A stretch of 64,000 bases of DNA from CAZQSL01 sp964595945 (GCA_964595945.1 CAZQSL010000003.1:3976-67975), one strand, 5' to 3'; positions 26,576-39,800 are shown, counted from the stretch's first letter. Numbers and translations are program-made. Notes: generated by a model from the sequence alone, not told the origin.

Positions 26576-26584
26576 TGGTATAAT
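26576..26584 (+). promoter_or_regulatory. Extended -10 promoter of the CRP-type regulator gene
   Basis: TGGTATAAT, an extended -10 with consensus TATAAT (26579-26584). The transcript would start near 26591. GGAGGGG lies just before the ATG at 26664. Confidence 0.4.
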
Positions 26585-26663
26585 AAATTCACCCGTTTGG
26601 CTTTGCAGGTGTTGACGAAATATGGATAATTGATTGGTGTGACAACAGTCCGGAGGGGAAATA

Positions 26664-27347
26664 ATGCTGAAGAATACTAAAAATGCTCTAAAAAAAGCTC
26701 CTCTGCTTGCTGATCTGAGTGACGAAGAAGTCGATCTGCTGAGTAAGGTGGCAGTGCTGAAAAAATTTGAAAAGAATGAGATAATCATCCACAGACAGGA
26801 TGTCGGAGATACATTTTTCACATTGCTTGACGGTGCCGTGAAAGTGGTGCTCGATGATGATGAAGGCAAGGAATTCATAGTCGGTATTTTGAGGGAAAAC
26901 GATTTTTTCGGCGAACTTTCGCTGCTTGATGGCGGGCCGCGGTCGGCATCGGTCATAGCGATCGAGCCTACGGAAGTCGTCGCGCTGAGACGGGAGGATT
27001 TTCTCAGACAGATGGAGCAGCAGCCGCAGATGGCGATTAAGCTGTTGACCGAGCTTGGCCGGCGGCTCAGGAAGGCCAATGAGCATATAGAGAGTCTCGC
27101 GTTTCTCGACGTGTGCGGACGCCTTGCGCGCTTTCTGCTCGAAATCGCGCCTGATGCCAAAGACGAAAAGTCTGGCCGCCTGATTGTCAAGGTCACACAC
27201 AGCAGGACCGAACTCGCAAATATCATCGGCACGACGAGGGAAACTCTCACGCGGGCTCTCAAGACGCTTGAAACAATGGGTTACATTCAGATCAACAAAA
27301 ATGAATTCACGATACTCAATACGGGCGGCTTGCGAAACAGGATTTAG
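26664..27347 (+). CDS. CRP-type transcription regulator
   Basis: A 227-residue CRP/FNR-family protein. The cyclic-nucleotide-binding-like domain has DGAVKVVLDDD and the phosphate-binding-cassette region FFGELSLLDGGPRSASV, retaining the Arg-Ser of ligand-binding CRPs. There is only one cysteine, so it is not an Fe-S FNR. The C-terminal helix-turn-helix is SRTELANIIGTTRETLTRAL, with the recognition-helix R-E-T-x-x-R of E. coli CRP, which reads GTGA half-sites. A GTGA-N6-TCAC palindrome lies 280 bp downstream, before the giant gene, making that gene a likely target. A strong GGAGGGG ribosome site precedes the ATG. The effector is unknown. Confidence 0.92.
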   Translation: MLKNTKNALKKAPLLADLSDEEVDLLSKVAVLKKFEKNEIIIHRQDVGDTFFTLLDGAVKVVLDDDEGKEFIVGILRENDFFGELSLLDGGPRSASVIAIEPTEVVALRREDFLRQMEQQPQMAIKLLTELGRRLRKANEHIESLAFLDVCGRLARFLLEIAPDAKDEKSGRLIVKVTHSRTELANIIGTTRETLTRALKTLETMGYIQINKNEFTILNTGGLRNRI

Positions 27348-27628
27348 GATGGGCGGACGTGTTTTGCGTGCAGGCTTGCGTCGTTTGTTTCGTATAAGCG
27401 ATGCTGTTTTGCGTGGCGGTGTAGTGAATCCACTCGGTTGTCAGTGCCCGGTTATTCATGGCGACAGGCAACACATTGTGACGGTGTATTGTTGTTATTT
27501 AGGTGTATCGACTGAAATATGAGCTTGAATCCAGCGTGTTTTCGAGTTGGTTGCCTGTGAGGAAATATTCGTTTGGAATTATCCGCTGTGGGCATATTGA
27601 TAAAAAGAAATTGGAATATTTGAAAAAA

Positions 27629-27671
27629 AGTGATGAGGGTCACATACTGTAATAAACAAATATGCAATAAT
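27629..27671 (+). promoter_or_regulatory. CRP-type site with class II promoter upstream of the giant gene
   Basis: AGTGATGAGGGTCACA (27629-27644) matches the CRP consensus TGTGA-N6-TCACA at 9 of 10 positions. AATAAT (27666-27671) lies where the -10 should be if the site is centred at -41.5. That would put the transcript start near 27678 and make the regulator-binding site replace the -35, as in class II activation. The remainder of the 27348-27628 stretch is AT-rich with no gene that I can support. Confidence 0.55.
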
Positions 27672-27690
27672 GTAAATGGTAAAATAGGGA

Positions 27691-27702
27691 AAAACCGGTT
27701 TT
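27691..27702. promoter_or_regulatory. 12-bp palindrome in giant-gene leader
   Basis: AAAACCGGTTTT is perfectly symmetrical and lies about 13 bases after the predicted transcript start. It may be an operator. Its AAAAACCGG part could also pair with the 3' arm of the terminator at 27808-27834 (with one bulged G), as an antiterminator would. Confidence 0.3.
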
Positions 27703-27807
27703 GGTATTTAACAAAATTCAGGCAGAAATTTGCCAGGACGCATTTTTCGGAAGAAAAGTGAAACATGACATCGACAAAACATCAAAACAACAACACTTAG
27801 CAGCTAT

Positions 27808-27834
27808 CCCGGATGATTTGTGCCGGGTTTTTTT
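27808..27834 (+). terminator. Intrinsic terminator just upstream of the giant-gene ribosome site
   Basis: CCCGG (27808-27812), a 10-base loop, CCGGG (27823-27827) and seven T's (27828-27834): a standard rho-independent terminator. It ends 28 bases before the ATG of the giant gene and about 16 before its GGAG. It either ends upstream transcription or acts as an attenuator in the giant gene's own leader. Confidence 0.65.
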
Positions 27835-27861
27835 ATTATGAGACACAACGGAGTGATTGAG

Positions 27862-30800
27862 ATGACAAAGAAAACAATCAGAATTGCAGGGATACTGATG
27901 GTGTTCCTCGTAGCGCTGTTTGCGCGCATGGATTACCTTCGGGCTTTTCCGGTGAGTGCGACACTGTCAACGCCCGTGGGCGATGTGCAGGTGCAACTGC
28001 CCGGTAAAGGCTGGACGCCGGCCAAGGACGGTATGAAGCTCCCCAATGGCACCATGGTCAAGACCGGGGCGAAATCGACCGCCGTCGTGAAGTGGAGTTC
28101 GGCAAATGTCATCAAACTTACTCCGTTTACCAATTTTACGGTCAAGAGCATAGACGTCGATCCGCGCACCAAGACGGTGACGACGAATATGGACCTCTTC
28201 TCGGGCAAGATCAAGGCGAAGGCCGAGAAGCTTAACAATCCGAATTCACAATTCAACATCTCGACTCCGACCGCTGTCGCAGGAGTGCGCGGCACGGTGT
28301 TCGATATGGAAAACACGGCTGAAAACACGACCAACCTGACAACCTACGACGGCCTCGTGCAGGTCGAGGCGCAGGGCCAGACGGTAGATGTGCCGGGCGG
28401 GACATCGGTCACGGTGCCTCCGGGGCAGGCTCCTTCGGAACCCAAGCCGATGAGTGATGAAGAAAAGAACAAGTGCGACAAGGACGAAGACTGCTGGTCG
28501 GGCAAGTGCGTCGAAAACAAGTGCGTCAACGAACAGCAGGCAATCAAGGGCGGCGCGTGTTTTGCCGATGGCGTGCAGTGCGCGGCCAACAAGGACTGCT
28601 GCTCGGGCGCTTGTGACGAAGGACTCTGCGCCGCGAAAGAGAAGAAGGATGAGCAGGCGAAAGAGGGCGGCGCGTGTATCCCTGACAATAATTCGTGTCA
28701 GAGCAAAGACGAATGCTGCAGCAAAAGCTGCGTAGAAGGCAAATGCGCAAAACAGGCTGATGCCGCTAAACCCGAACCTTCGAAAGATGAAACTAAAGAT
28801 GATGCCAAAACCGACGCGAAAGATGAGTCGAAAACCGGAGACAAGGACGGCGCCAAGCCTGAAGATGACAAGAGTAAGGAAGAAACGAAAGAAAACGCGG
28901 CAAATCCACCGGGCAATGCGCCTGCGGACAAAAAAGATGAAACACAGCCTGCAGCGGATGACGGCAGCGAAGCATCCGGCGAGCAGAAAGCAGAAACTCT
29001 TGCCGTCAGTATAACTAATCCTCCAGAAGGGTCGAAAATCCCGCTATCCAAGAGTAGCATCATGGTCTCCGGCAACGCCTCGGCGGGAGCTTCGTGCAGC
29101 CTGAATGGGTCTCCGATGTCGCTTTCGCCAAATGGCAGTTTCAATACTTCCGTCACGGCAAATGACGCCGGATCACTCATGATCTCCGTCGCGTGCTCGA
29201 CATCGGACGGCCAGTCGGCTGACGCATCGGTCAGCGTCGATGTGGTGGGCGCTCCGCAATTGACGATTATCAAGCCGGTGGACGGTTTTATCGAATGTCC
29301 TTACATCAGCATCATGGGCTCGGTCGAACCTGGCACCCAGGTGATGATGAACGGCGAAAATATCATGGGACTGTCCGGCGCGGTGTTTGACAGCTCCGGT
29401 TCATTTTCTCTCGACAATTACAAACTTTCCGACTGTACTCGCGCGCTCGAATTTTCCGCGCGCGACGCTTATGGGCAGGTGACCAAGACCATCGTGTCGT
29501 CCGGTGTGAAAACCGCCGTGTCGTCGGCGGATACTTATGTGTTCACCGATCAGGATATCAGCCTTATGATCACGCCGCTTAACAGGTGGAACGCCGATGG
29601 GTCGACAGATGTAGAAGGCCGCATTTCGGTGAGGTCCGGCGCGCCTATTCAGTCGGGCATGAGCGTAGTGTTCGATGTCAACGGCGAGTCGGTCTATGCG
29701 TTGCTCGAACCCATCAGCGGGCTTTCAGTCGCAAGAACCACCGAGGCGGTTGCGCAGTACTATTACGCGCAGGCATCCACGATCTTCACCGTGAGCCCGG
29801 CGGCGGCGGCCGATGCTTCGATCCCGGTTACGCTGAAGGTCAGTTTTGCCGGTGTCGAGAAGTCAGTCGTCAAGACGATCACCCGCTACCAGTGCGCAAA
29901 AACACCGATGGCTCCCGGAGACAAGGTCGACAATGACTGCGATGGCAGAGTCGACGAAGACCCCGTGGACAATATGGACAATGATCTTGACGGACTCATC
30001 GACGAAGACTCTCCCGCCGTCGTGGCTGGCCAGGTGATTTGCAACAACGGGCTCGATGACGATGGCGACAGGCGTATCGACGAAGAATCGCAGGACAATA
30101 TCGATAATGACGGCGATGGCCGCATCGACGAAGATACCATCTGCGGCTGCGATGCCAATGATTCTTTCGCTGACTGCGATGGCGATGCCGTGCTCAATGG
30201 TGTTGACTGTAATCCTTTCGAAAAATCAGTCGCATACACTAAAACAGACGAGAGATGTATGGCGACCGCGTGTGACGCCAACGCGTATCCCGAACTCGAC
30301 TGCGATGATGACTCCCTGCTGAATATGGATGAAAAGATATTCAAAACCAATCCGTACGCGGCGGATACCGACAAGGACGGGTACGGCGACAAGGCGGAAA
30401 TCGACGCCGGCACCGATCCTACCAACGCACAGAGCAATCCCGGACTTGTCGATCCAGCGATGGAAGCCTACTGCGCATCGCGTGGCATGGCGCTCGACAA
30501 GACGGCTGGAGATACGGCCGGCCAGTGTATTTGTCCGGACAACGGGTATTTCGATGTCAGGCTCGCTTCATGTGTCTCCGCCTGCGGCGGCGGCAAGGTC
30601 GACGATACCGCCACGGCGATCAGGGACTGCGTGTGTCCGGCGGCAATGCCTTTTGTCGAAAACGGCACGTGTACGGCGGCTTGCCCCAACAATAAGATCC
30701 CGGCAACTGACACCATGTCATGCGCCTGCGCTCCGGGGCTATTACTCGACAACTCCACAAATTCATGCAAGTGCCCTGACGGCACGGCCCCGAACTCCTC

Positions 30801-33800
30801 TGGCGTGTGCCCGGTCGCGGATGTCTGCGCAACCTCGGGACTGAAACCTGACTCATGTACCTGCTCGGCCAATTCGCAGTGTTCCTCCGGTTATTGTGAC
30901 CCGATGATGAGGATATGCACCGCTGAAAAAATGTGTGCTTCAAACATGTCATGCGCTTCCGGCCAGACATGCTCGCCAACCACCAAAAAATGCGAAACCT
31001 GCTCAAGCACGAATACCTCCGACGGAGTGTGCTGCAACGGCGAAAATCCCGCATCCAAAGACTGCGGCGGTCTTGGCATCTGCACATATCCCGCGCAGTG
31101 TTCCACAGGAAACACATGTGTCAACAATGCCTGTTCGATATGCAGTGTCAATAACACTTCCGACGGGATCTGCTGTAACGGAGAGAGTAGCGCATCGAAA
31201 GACTGCGGCGGCNNNNNNNNNNNNNNNNNNNNNNNNNNNNNNNNNNNNNNNNNNNNNNNNNNNNNNNNNNNNNNNNNNNNNNNNNNNNNNNNNNNNNNNN
31301 NNNNNNNNNNNNCAGACGCGATATGCTGCAACGGAGAAAATCCGGCATCGACAGCCTGCGGCGGCCCAGGTGTATGCACAAGCCCTTCGCAGTGCGGCAC
31401 CGGCAGCACCTGCACCAACAACGTCTGCACGGCATGCAGCGTTACCAATACTACAGACGCGATATGCTGCAACGGAGAAAATCCGGCATCGACAGCCTGC
31501 GGCGGCCCAGGTGTATGCACAAGCCCTTCGCAGTGCGGCACCGGCAGCACCTGCACCAACAACGTCTGCACGGCATGCAGCGTTACCAATACTACAGACG
31601 CGATATGCTGCAACGGAGAAAATCCGGCATCGACAGCCTGCGGCGGCCCGGGGGTATGCGCTGAGCCGGGGCAATGCGGTACGGGCAATACCTGCATCAA
31701 TAATATATGTACGACATGTAGCGTGAGCGCGACCTCGGATGGTGTGTGCTGCAACGGAGAAAACCCCTCATCGACAGACTGTGGCGGCCCGGGAGTATGT
31801 TCAAGTCCTTCGGAATGCTCTACCGGCAATACCTGCACCAACAACGTCTGCATGGTATGCAGCGTTACCAATACTACAGACGCGATATGCTGCAATGGAG
31901 AAAATCCGGCATCCAGAGACTGCGGCGGCCCAGGAGAGTGCCTGTTCAGTTCGGATTGTACTGAAAACCAGACATGCACAAATGAGATATGCACTGCGTG
32001 TTCGGTATCAGACACAATGGACAACGTATGCTGCAACGGAGAAAACCCCTACGGAGAGGATTGTCACGAGCCCGTATGCGCAACTGCGACAGATATGGTC
32101 ATGTGCAGCACCATGCCTGGTTGTGGATGGGACAATGCGGGTTCGGCATGCGGATTCTGCGATCCGATACAGGAAAATGACGGCACGTGCTGCGTGGGAG
32201 AATCGGGTTTGTCTGACGACTGCAAGGCACCCGGCGTTTGTGACAATGATGGGTTCTGCGAAGTATGGACAGGGGAGTCACCGGAATCATGCGCCAGCGA
32301 CTGCGCGTGTAATTACAACGGCATCTGTGACGCCAACGAAACACGCGACTGGTGCTATGCAGACTGTGCGCTGAGTAACTGCGGAGATGGACAGTGCAGC
32401 CAGATAGATGGCGAAACGACAGAGTCATGCGCGATAGACTGCGTGTGCAATAACAACGGAACATGTGATTATACGGTAAGCGGCGGCGGGCAGGAATCAC
32501 ATGCCTGGTGTCCCGGCGACTGCGCCTGTGTCGCGGATGGGATGAAAGCATCTGTAGCCGGTGACTGTTGCAGCGGGATATTCGACGAGTGCGAATACAA
32601 ATGCGTTGCCACGCCACCAGTCGATAATGACTCCGACGGTATCACCGGTACATGCGACGCATGTCCTGATGAATACGGATTTGAAATTAATAACGGCTGT
32701 CCGATACAGTGCGCGACCAACGCGGACTGTGCCGCATCGAGTCCGGACAAACCAAATTGTAACGTGTGCACGTTCTCATGCCAGGCGGACGCACCCGCGA
32801 ACGCCGACGGGGATATACTCCCTGACGCATGTGACAGATGCCCTGCGGAGGCCGGGCTCCCATCCAATGACGGATGCCCCGAAGGCGCCAGCCTTCCGTG
32901 CTCCGAACAGCAGGAATGCGAATACGGCGAATTCTGCGCTATAGATGATGGTGGCACGGGGACAGGCAAATTCTGTCTTGCATGCGACCCGGCCAATGTG
33001 ACGGATGATATATGCTGCAATGGCGAAGGCGCCTCGCCAGCGTGCCAGAATGCCAATAACCCGTGCATGGGCTTCACAAACATGGATGCCTGCTCATACC
33101 AGTCAATATGTGAATGGACAGGCACGGAGTGTATCGTCAACCTCAACAGTTACTGTCCGGCGATCACGGATCAAATAACCTGTGATCCAGAGCCAGGCTG
33201 CTGGTGGTCGATGAAAAACGGGACAGGCGAATGTAAGGCCCAGGGCGGCGCCTGCGCCGAACCCTATGACTGCTCGCCCAATGAATATTGCAATATGGAG
33301 ATATCCACCTGCTCATACTGTGATCCGGGAAATCTCGAAGACTCGATATGCTGCAACCTCGAAACACTCGAAAGCCCTGACTGCAACCAGGGGCCATCAT
33401 GCAGTTCCTACACCGACGCCATATCATGCGGATCAGACTACTCCTGCCAGTGGCAATCGATGCAAACAGGCGATATGACCGTGTTCTATTGCGCCGAAGC
33501 ACAGCTGACGGGTTGTCAGGCCTATACTGACGAAGCGAGCTGCGCTAACGATACATTCTGCTCATGGAATGGAACGTCGTGCGAAGACAGGCAGATGTGC
33601 TATGCGCTTCCGGAAGAAATCTGTGTCACCAGAAGCGACTGCGAATGGCACTCCGGCGACATGCCCATGTGCATGGACAAGACCCAGACGGGATGTCCCG
33701 CGTATGGAGATTACACTTCATGCTCAACGGATGCCTCATGTATGTGGTACAACGAAAGCTGCACCGAAAAGGTGTGCGAAGCGATATACGACGCAACATC

Positions 33801-36800
33801 GTGCAATCAGGTGTCCGGCTGCGCGTGGGACGGGTATTCGTGCGGCATCGCGCAGACCGATTCGTGCGGTCAGTATGTGAATTACGCCAACTGCAGCGAC
33901 AATGCCGAATGTGAATGGAACGGAGTCTATTGCCAGGCCAGGCCGCAGGCGTACTGCGAAGTCTACACGGACTCCGAGTCGTGCGCCAGCAAATTGGTGT
34001 GCTCGTGGAACGGGACATCATGCGTGGAGATGGACACATCCTGCGTAAGTTACACCACTGATGCCCAGTGCCTCGCCGATGCGAACTGTACATGGAACGG
34101 CCTTTCATGCTCCACATTGCAGCCTTCGTGCGAAACGATCCAGAACATATCGGATTGTTCGGCGGCAACCGGGTGCCACTGGGATTCGGCATACGGATCA
34201 TGCGTCCTGTCGACATCGCCGCAGTGCCCGGAACGCAACGAACAGGCTATGTGTACGGGCGATACAAGGTGCGTATGGACAAATGAAAGCGGCTGCATGT
34301 ACAGACCGGTCAACATCTGCAGCGCTTATGTCGATTACAACGCCTGCCAAATCGACACGCGCTGTTCGTGGAATTCCACATACTGCGATCTGCGCCCGGT
34401 CTGTGAAACATTCACAATCGAAACGGACTGCTCGATGAACGGGTGCAGTTGGGACACGCAGAGCGGTACATGCGCGACACCCTCCCCCTCATGTTCGATA
34501 CTTACCGATGAAACGTCATGTCTGCAATACAGCAGCGACTGCGCGTGGAATTATGAATTCAACTACTGCCAGCAGAAAGCCCCCGGTTGCGAAACCAACA
34601 TTTCCGAAGCGGCATGTTCTATCAATCCGACCTGTGTCTGGACTGGGGCGTCATGCGCCGATGGCGGCACATTCTGCGTCGGATTCGCCGATGACGCGTC
34701 GTGCACGGCCCAGTCTGCCTGCACATGGACCGGGATGGACTGTGTAATAAAATCTTTCGATGATTGCACGAGGTATACAAGCGAAACGGCCTGTTACTCA
34801 AGTGGCGCGTGCCAGTGGGACATGTCAGGCGCCCTCTGCTCCCCCATTGCCAAGCCGTGTCCTACAGTGACCGACCAGTCGATATGTCTCAACACTTCCG
34901 GCTGTATCTGGACTGAGGGCGGATACTGCGACTATACCGGTCCCGAAAGTTGCCAGTCTATCGCCGACAAGGCTTCCTGTGCCGCCAACATTTACTGCTG
35001 GTGGTCGGACGCGATGTATTCCTGCAACGCGAACGGATCGGCCTGCGTCGTTTACGAAGACTGTTCGCCAGTCGAATACTGCAATTTCAACACCGGAAGC
35101 TGTCAGTACTGCGATGCGTCCAATTTGTCTGACGGTGTATGCTGCAAAAACGAATCGCCCGAAAGCGCCGACTGCACCTTCAGTTGCGAGACCATGTACG
35201 CGGACAATCAGGTAGGGTGCATGAATGACTATCGCTGTCAGTGGGACACTGTGAACTGGGCATGCTCGGTATCCACCTCCATGCACTGCGGACAGTATGA
35301 GGAAAGTGCCTGTCAGACCGATTCGGGATGCTTCTGGGATGCCTCGAAAATGGCGTGCGCTCCCGTGACGAGCTGTCCGAATTACAGCATGGAGGCATGC
35401 AACTCCAATCCCTCGTGTATCTGGGATTACGATCAATGTAACACGAGAGGCGAATGTTCGGGTACCGACATGGAATCATGCGCCACCGTCCCCGGCTGCT
35501 CGTGGAACAATGCAAGCAGCATCTGCGAGCCTGTGCCGCCGGCATGCGCGAGCATATCCGACGAGTACTCATGTACCGCGCAGTCTTCCTGCATGTGGGA
35601 TTACCAGGCGGCACAATGTACTGTCAATACTTCGATACCCTGTTCGTCTCTTGACGAATTCTCCTGTTCGCAGGTTCCGTCCTGTGTGTATATTGGCGAA
35701 ACCAACGAGTGTACCGAAAATACCGGTTATATCTGCGGCGCTCTGACCGATCAGTTCTCATGCGCTTCGAGTGAATACTGTGACTGGGTCGGCACCGCCT
35801 GTCAGCCTGCTGTCTACGATTGTCAATCGCGCACCGTTGACACTATATGTGAAGAGAATCCCCAGTGCGACTGGCGCAATGACGGATGTTACGGCGCGCT
35901 GACACCCTGTGTCCAGCATGGTGACGAGATCAGTTGCTCTTCTGACCCGATGTGTAACTGGCTCGGCTCTTTCTGCGACGAAAATTATTCTTCTGACAAC
36001 TGCCAGTATCTCGACATCATCAACTGCGATGCCCGCTCAGACAAATGCAGGTGGAATCTCGGCGGTAATGTCTGCGAAGCCCTGCCGCTTGTCTGCGAAG
36101 GCAAGACAGAATCCGAGTGCTCGGTATACCCAGGTGCTTGCGTGTTCGACAACGGGCAGTGCATGGCAGTCGAGACACTATCCTGCGGCATGCTTTCATC
36201 AATTGGCTGCGGGCAGGTGGAAAGGTGTATGTGGATAGATTTCAACGGCAATCAGTATTGCTCTGACAAATCCTCATCCAACTGCCCCTTTGTCAGTGAT
36301 TCCGCTTCATGTGAAATGCTGGGATGTTACTGGAATCCGCTGTCCAACGCCTGCAGTACTAATGTGAGCCAGTGTTCGCTCATGTTCGCGGAATATGACT
36401 GCGAGAACAACGTCTACTGCGATTGGAATGCCGGCAGCAGCGAGTGTATAGTTGCCGATCTCCCGTGTAATGGCATGCCCGAATCCTCATGCCAGGGATA
36501 TCCGGAATGCGTGTGGGATACCGGCTCCTCCGCCTGCCGCCCGGCCATGCCGGACTGTTCACAGTATCCCATGGAAACCTGCGTGGCCAACGGCATGTGT
36601 ATCTATAACTATGAGCTGAGTATATGTGAGCCGGCCAACAATACCCTTTGCGGATTTTACGAGTCAATGGCCAGTTGCGTTAACGATCCTGACTGCTCGT
36701 GGAACAGCTACGACAATTACTGCGAAATCAACATGCCCGTAGTATGCAGCGAGTACAATTCCCAGTCCATGTGCGCCGACTTCCCCAGCCACTGCCGCTG

Positions 36801-39800
36801 GAACGGGCTTGCCTGCGTGGCTAACGACTACATCGACTGCGCGGCTTATGCTGACGAATATGCCTGCACTGTCGATCCGGTCTGTGTATGGAATACCAAC
36901 GCTATCCAGTGCCAGGCCAGGACCTTCGCATGCGGTGACAATTTCGACTCCCTGTCGTGCGAAAGCCAGTATAGCTGTGATTGGGATATGGGCAACAACT
37001 CCTGTATAGCCGCCAGCGTGCCTTGCAGTAATGTCCCTGCGGCCAACTGCATGAATACTCCCGAATGCAGATGGGATTCGGCAAATGCCATCTGCGGACA
37101 GGCTTCCGTGATTTGTGAGAGCAACTACGATTATGTGGCCTGTACGGCTTCGGCAGGTTGTGTGTGGAATTCGACTGTCGGTAGCTGCGTAACTGACGGA
37201 TCGTGCATGTCGAGGCTCAACCCAATGACCTGCGCCGAAGATGCGAACTGTTATTGGGACTCCACCTTCACTATCTGCAAATTCGGCTCTCTCCCGGCTG
37301 GCTGTTCCGTTTACACCGATCAGTCTGCCTGCTCGGTCGACTCGCAGTGCCAGTGGAACCTTGCTTCCAATATCTGCGAAACCAGGGTGGATTGCTCCAT
37401 GCTCTCCTCCATCGACTGCGGAAATTCTGCCGGATGTACCTGGACCGGTGCGTCCTGTGTCACCACTCCATCCTGCGAGGGCAGCGATTTCTCGGTTTGC
37501 ACAGGCACCCAGGGGTGCTATTGGGACTCCAATAATGGCACATGTTACATTGATCCTGCATGTGGCTCGAAATACCAGCCTGAATGTATGGCGAGTCAGA
37601 ATTGCACATGGGATGGAGACCTCGGCACCTGCAGCTATGGCGCGCCCACCGGGTGTCTCTCATACATTGACTATTCCTCATGCGCCAATGATGCGGCCTG
37701 CGAGTGGAATGTCTCTTACTGCCGCGCCAAATCACCGGCTGGAACGGATTGCGCTTCTATAGTCGATCAGGTGGCGTGCGAGAGCGATCTTCACTGCAAC
37801 TGGGATACTGTCAATGCTATATGCGCTGGCAACTGGTGTTCAAGTCACGACCAGTATAGCTGCAATGCCTATTCGGCATGTGAATGGACTGGCGTGCAGT
37901 GCGACCAGAGAGCCAATTCCTGTAGCGAGTTCACTGATTATCCGTCATGTGCGGTTTCATCCGGCTGTACTTGGAATCCCTCCACGATGATCTGCGAGCC
38001 CGAAATCCTTTCTGGCTGCTCGGCATACACCGACTACACGGCATGCACCACCGACGCCGNNNNNNNNNNNNNNNNNNNNNNNNNNNNNNNNNNNNNNNNN
38101 NNNNNNNNNNNNNNNNNNNNNNNNNNNNNNNNNNNNNNNNNNNNNNNNNNNNNNNNNNNCCTGCGAGTGGAACGCCACATACTGCCAGACCCGGCAAGCC
38201 ACCGGCTGCGCCGCCAACAGCACCGAGCCCCTCTGCACCACCGCCTACGGGTGTTCATGGAATTATTCGACACTGCTATGCGAAATGGCGCAATGCGCCG
38301 GACTCGACGGGGCGATGTGTCCCATGTCATCAGGCTGCTACTGGAACGGCTCCGACTGCGTGATCGAATCACAATGCGACGGACAGATGGAAAGCATGTG
38401 CACGACGATCGGCGGCTGCGTATGGAATCCCTCCATGATGATATGCGAGCCCGGAGCCGCCACCGGCTGCGCCCTGTACACCGACCCCGCGACATGCGCC
38501 GTCGACCCCGCCTGCTCATGGGACTACACCAACATACAATGCAAGGCAGCCGCCACCGGCTGCTCGGCATACACCGACTACACGGCATGCACCACCGACG
38601 CCGCCTGCGAGTGGAACGCCACATACTGCCAGACCCGGCAAGCCACCGGCTGCGCCGCATACACTGAATACAATGCCTGCATATTCGACGCCGCCTGCGA
38701 GTGGAATGTTTCCGTTTGTCAGGATAAACCCGTCGCGACAGATTGCGCCTCCATGCTCGATCAGATAACGTGCGAAAACAATCTTCATTGCAACTGGGAT
38801 AACGTCAACGCCATCTGCAGCGGCAACTGGTGCTCAAGCCATGACCAGTATAGCTGCAACGCCTATGCGGCATGCGAATGGACCGGCGTACAGTGTGACC
38901 AGAAAACCAGCGCCTGCTCCATGTTCTCGGACGAACCTTCATGCAGTCTGTCATCGAGCTGTAACTGGTCTCCCATGCAGTATTGCGAAACCGTCACCTA
39001 TGTGGATTGTGCGACATACGGACTCGAATCCGAGTGCCAGAGCAACAGCGAATGCCGATGGGCGGCAAATGCCACCTGCATACCGGCGGTAACCTGCTCC
39101 ACCAATGCCGAGTGTCAGACCAACCAGTATTGCTGGGGAGAAATCAACAAATGCGATTATTGCAGTATCGTTTCAGGAGACGGGATTATCTGCAACGGAG
39201 AAGACCCGGAATCCTCAGATTTCTGCGAGACGTATATGCTGGACGCCGACTGCAACCTGCATGCGGCGTGTGAGTGGATCGACAATGAGTACTGCGGCCC
39301 CAGACAGACAGTCACTGGCTGCGCGGCGCATGCGGACTCGTCGACCTGCGAGTCCGACCCGACTTGCGACTGGTCCACAAGCTGTACGGAAAACTGGTGC
39401 TCTACCAACTCGGATGAAAGCGCCTGCAACGGCTTCGCGGCCTGTTCGTGGTTTTCAGGGTTGGGAGTATGTGGCGAAAATCCAGGAGGCTGCCAGTACC
39501 TGATGGATGCAGGGTCTTGCGGTGGCAATTCCGCCTGTGTATGGTACGGTGGGATATGTCAGTGGACTTGTCCCGCTTATGCCACGTGCGGAGGCGACGC
39601 TCCTTATTGCAATTCCGTTTTTTCTGTCTGCATGTCGTGTGACGATATGAATCAGACAGACGGGATATGCTGTGACGGCGAAGCGACGGAGAGCATCGAC
39701 TGCAATCCTGGCAGCCCTGATTGCGGCACTTTCGTTGATAGCGCCTCATGTGAATCCGCAAGCTGTATCTGGGAATACGAGGGCAGCTACTGTCACAGCG

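Noticed and set aside
27348..27628. Short open frame of about 60-110 residues after the CRP-type gene
   Set aside because: No ribosome site, AT-rich composition unlike neighbouring genes and no recognisable protein features.
27678..27834. Known riboswitch (c-di-GMP-I type) before the giant gene
   Set aside because: A GGACGCA string and small hairpin are present, but the conserved GEMM elements (GGCAAACC and GACGCAAAGC in order) are missing.
30891..32036. Long antisense open frame with repeated PGPPQSVDAGFSPLQHI-like units
   Set aside because: It is the reverse-strand shadow of the 141-bp Cys repeats and runs through the N gap; no ribosome site and no independent support.
31000..32065. CRISPR-like regular repeats
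   Set aside because: Period is 141 bp with no unique spacers; the repeats encode protein in frame inside the giant gene.
37947..38667. Arg-rich frames around the second N gap
   Set aside because: They are other frames of the CxW modules exposed by the 100-N frame offset; the Cys/Trp pattern shows the true frame.
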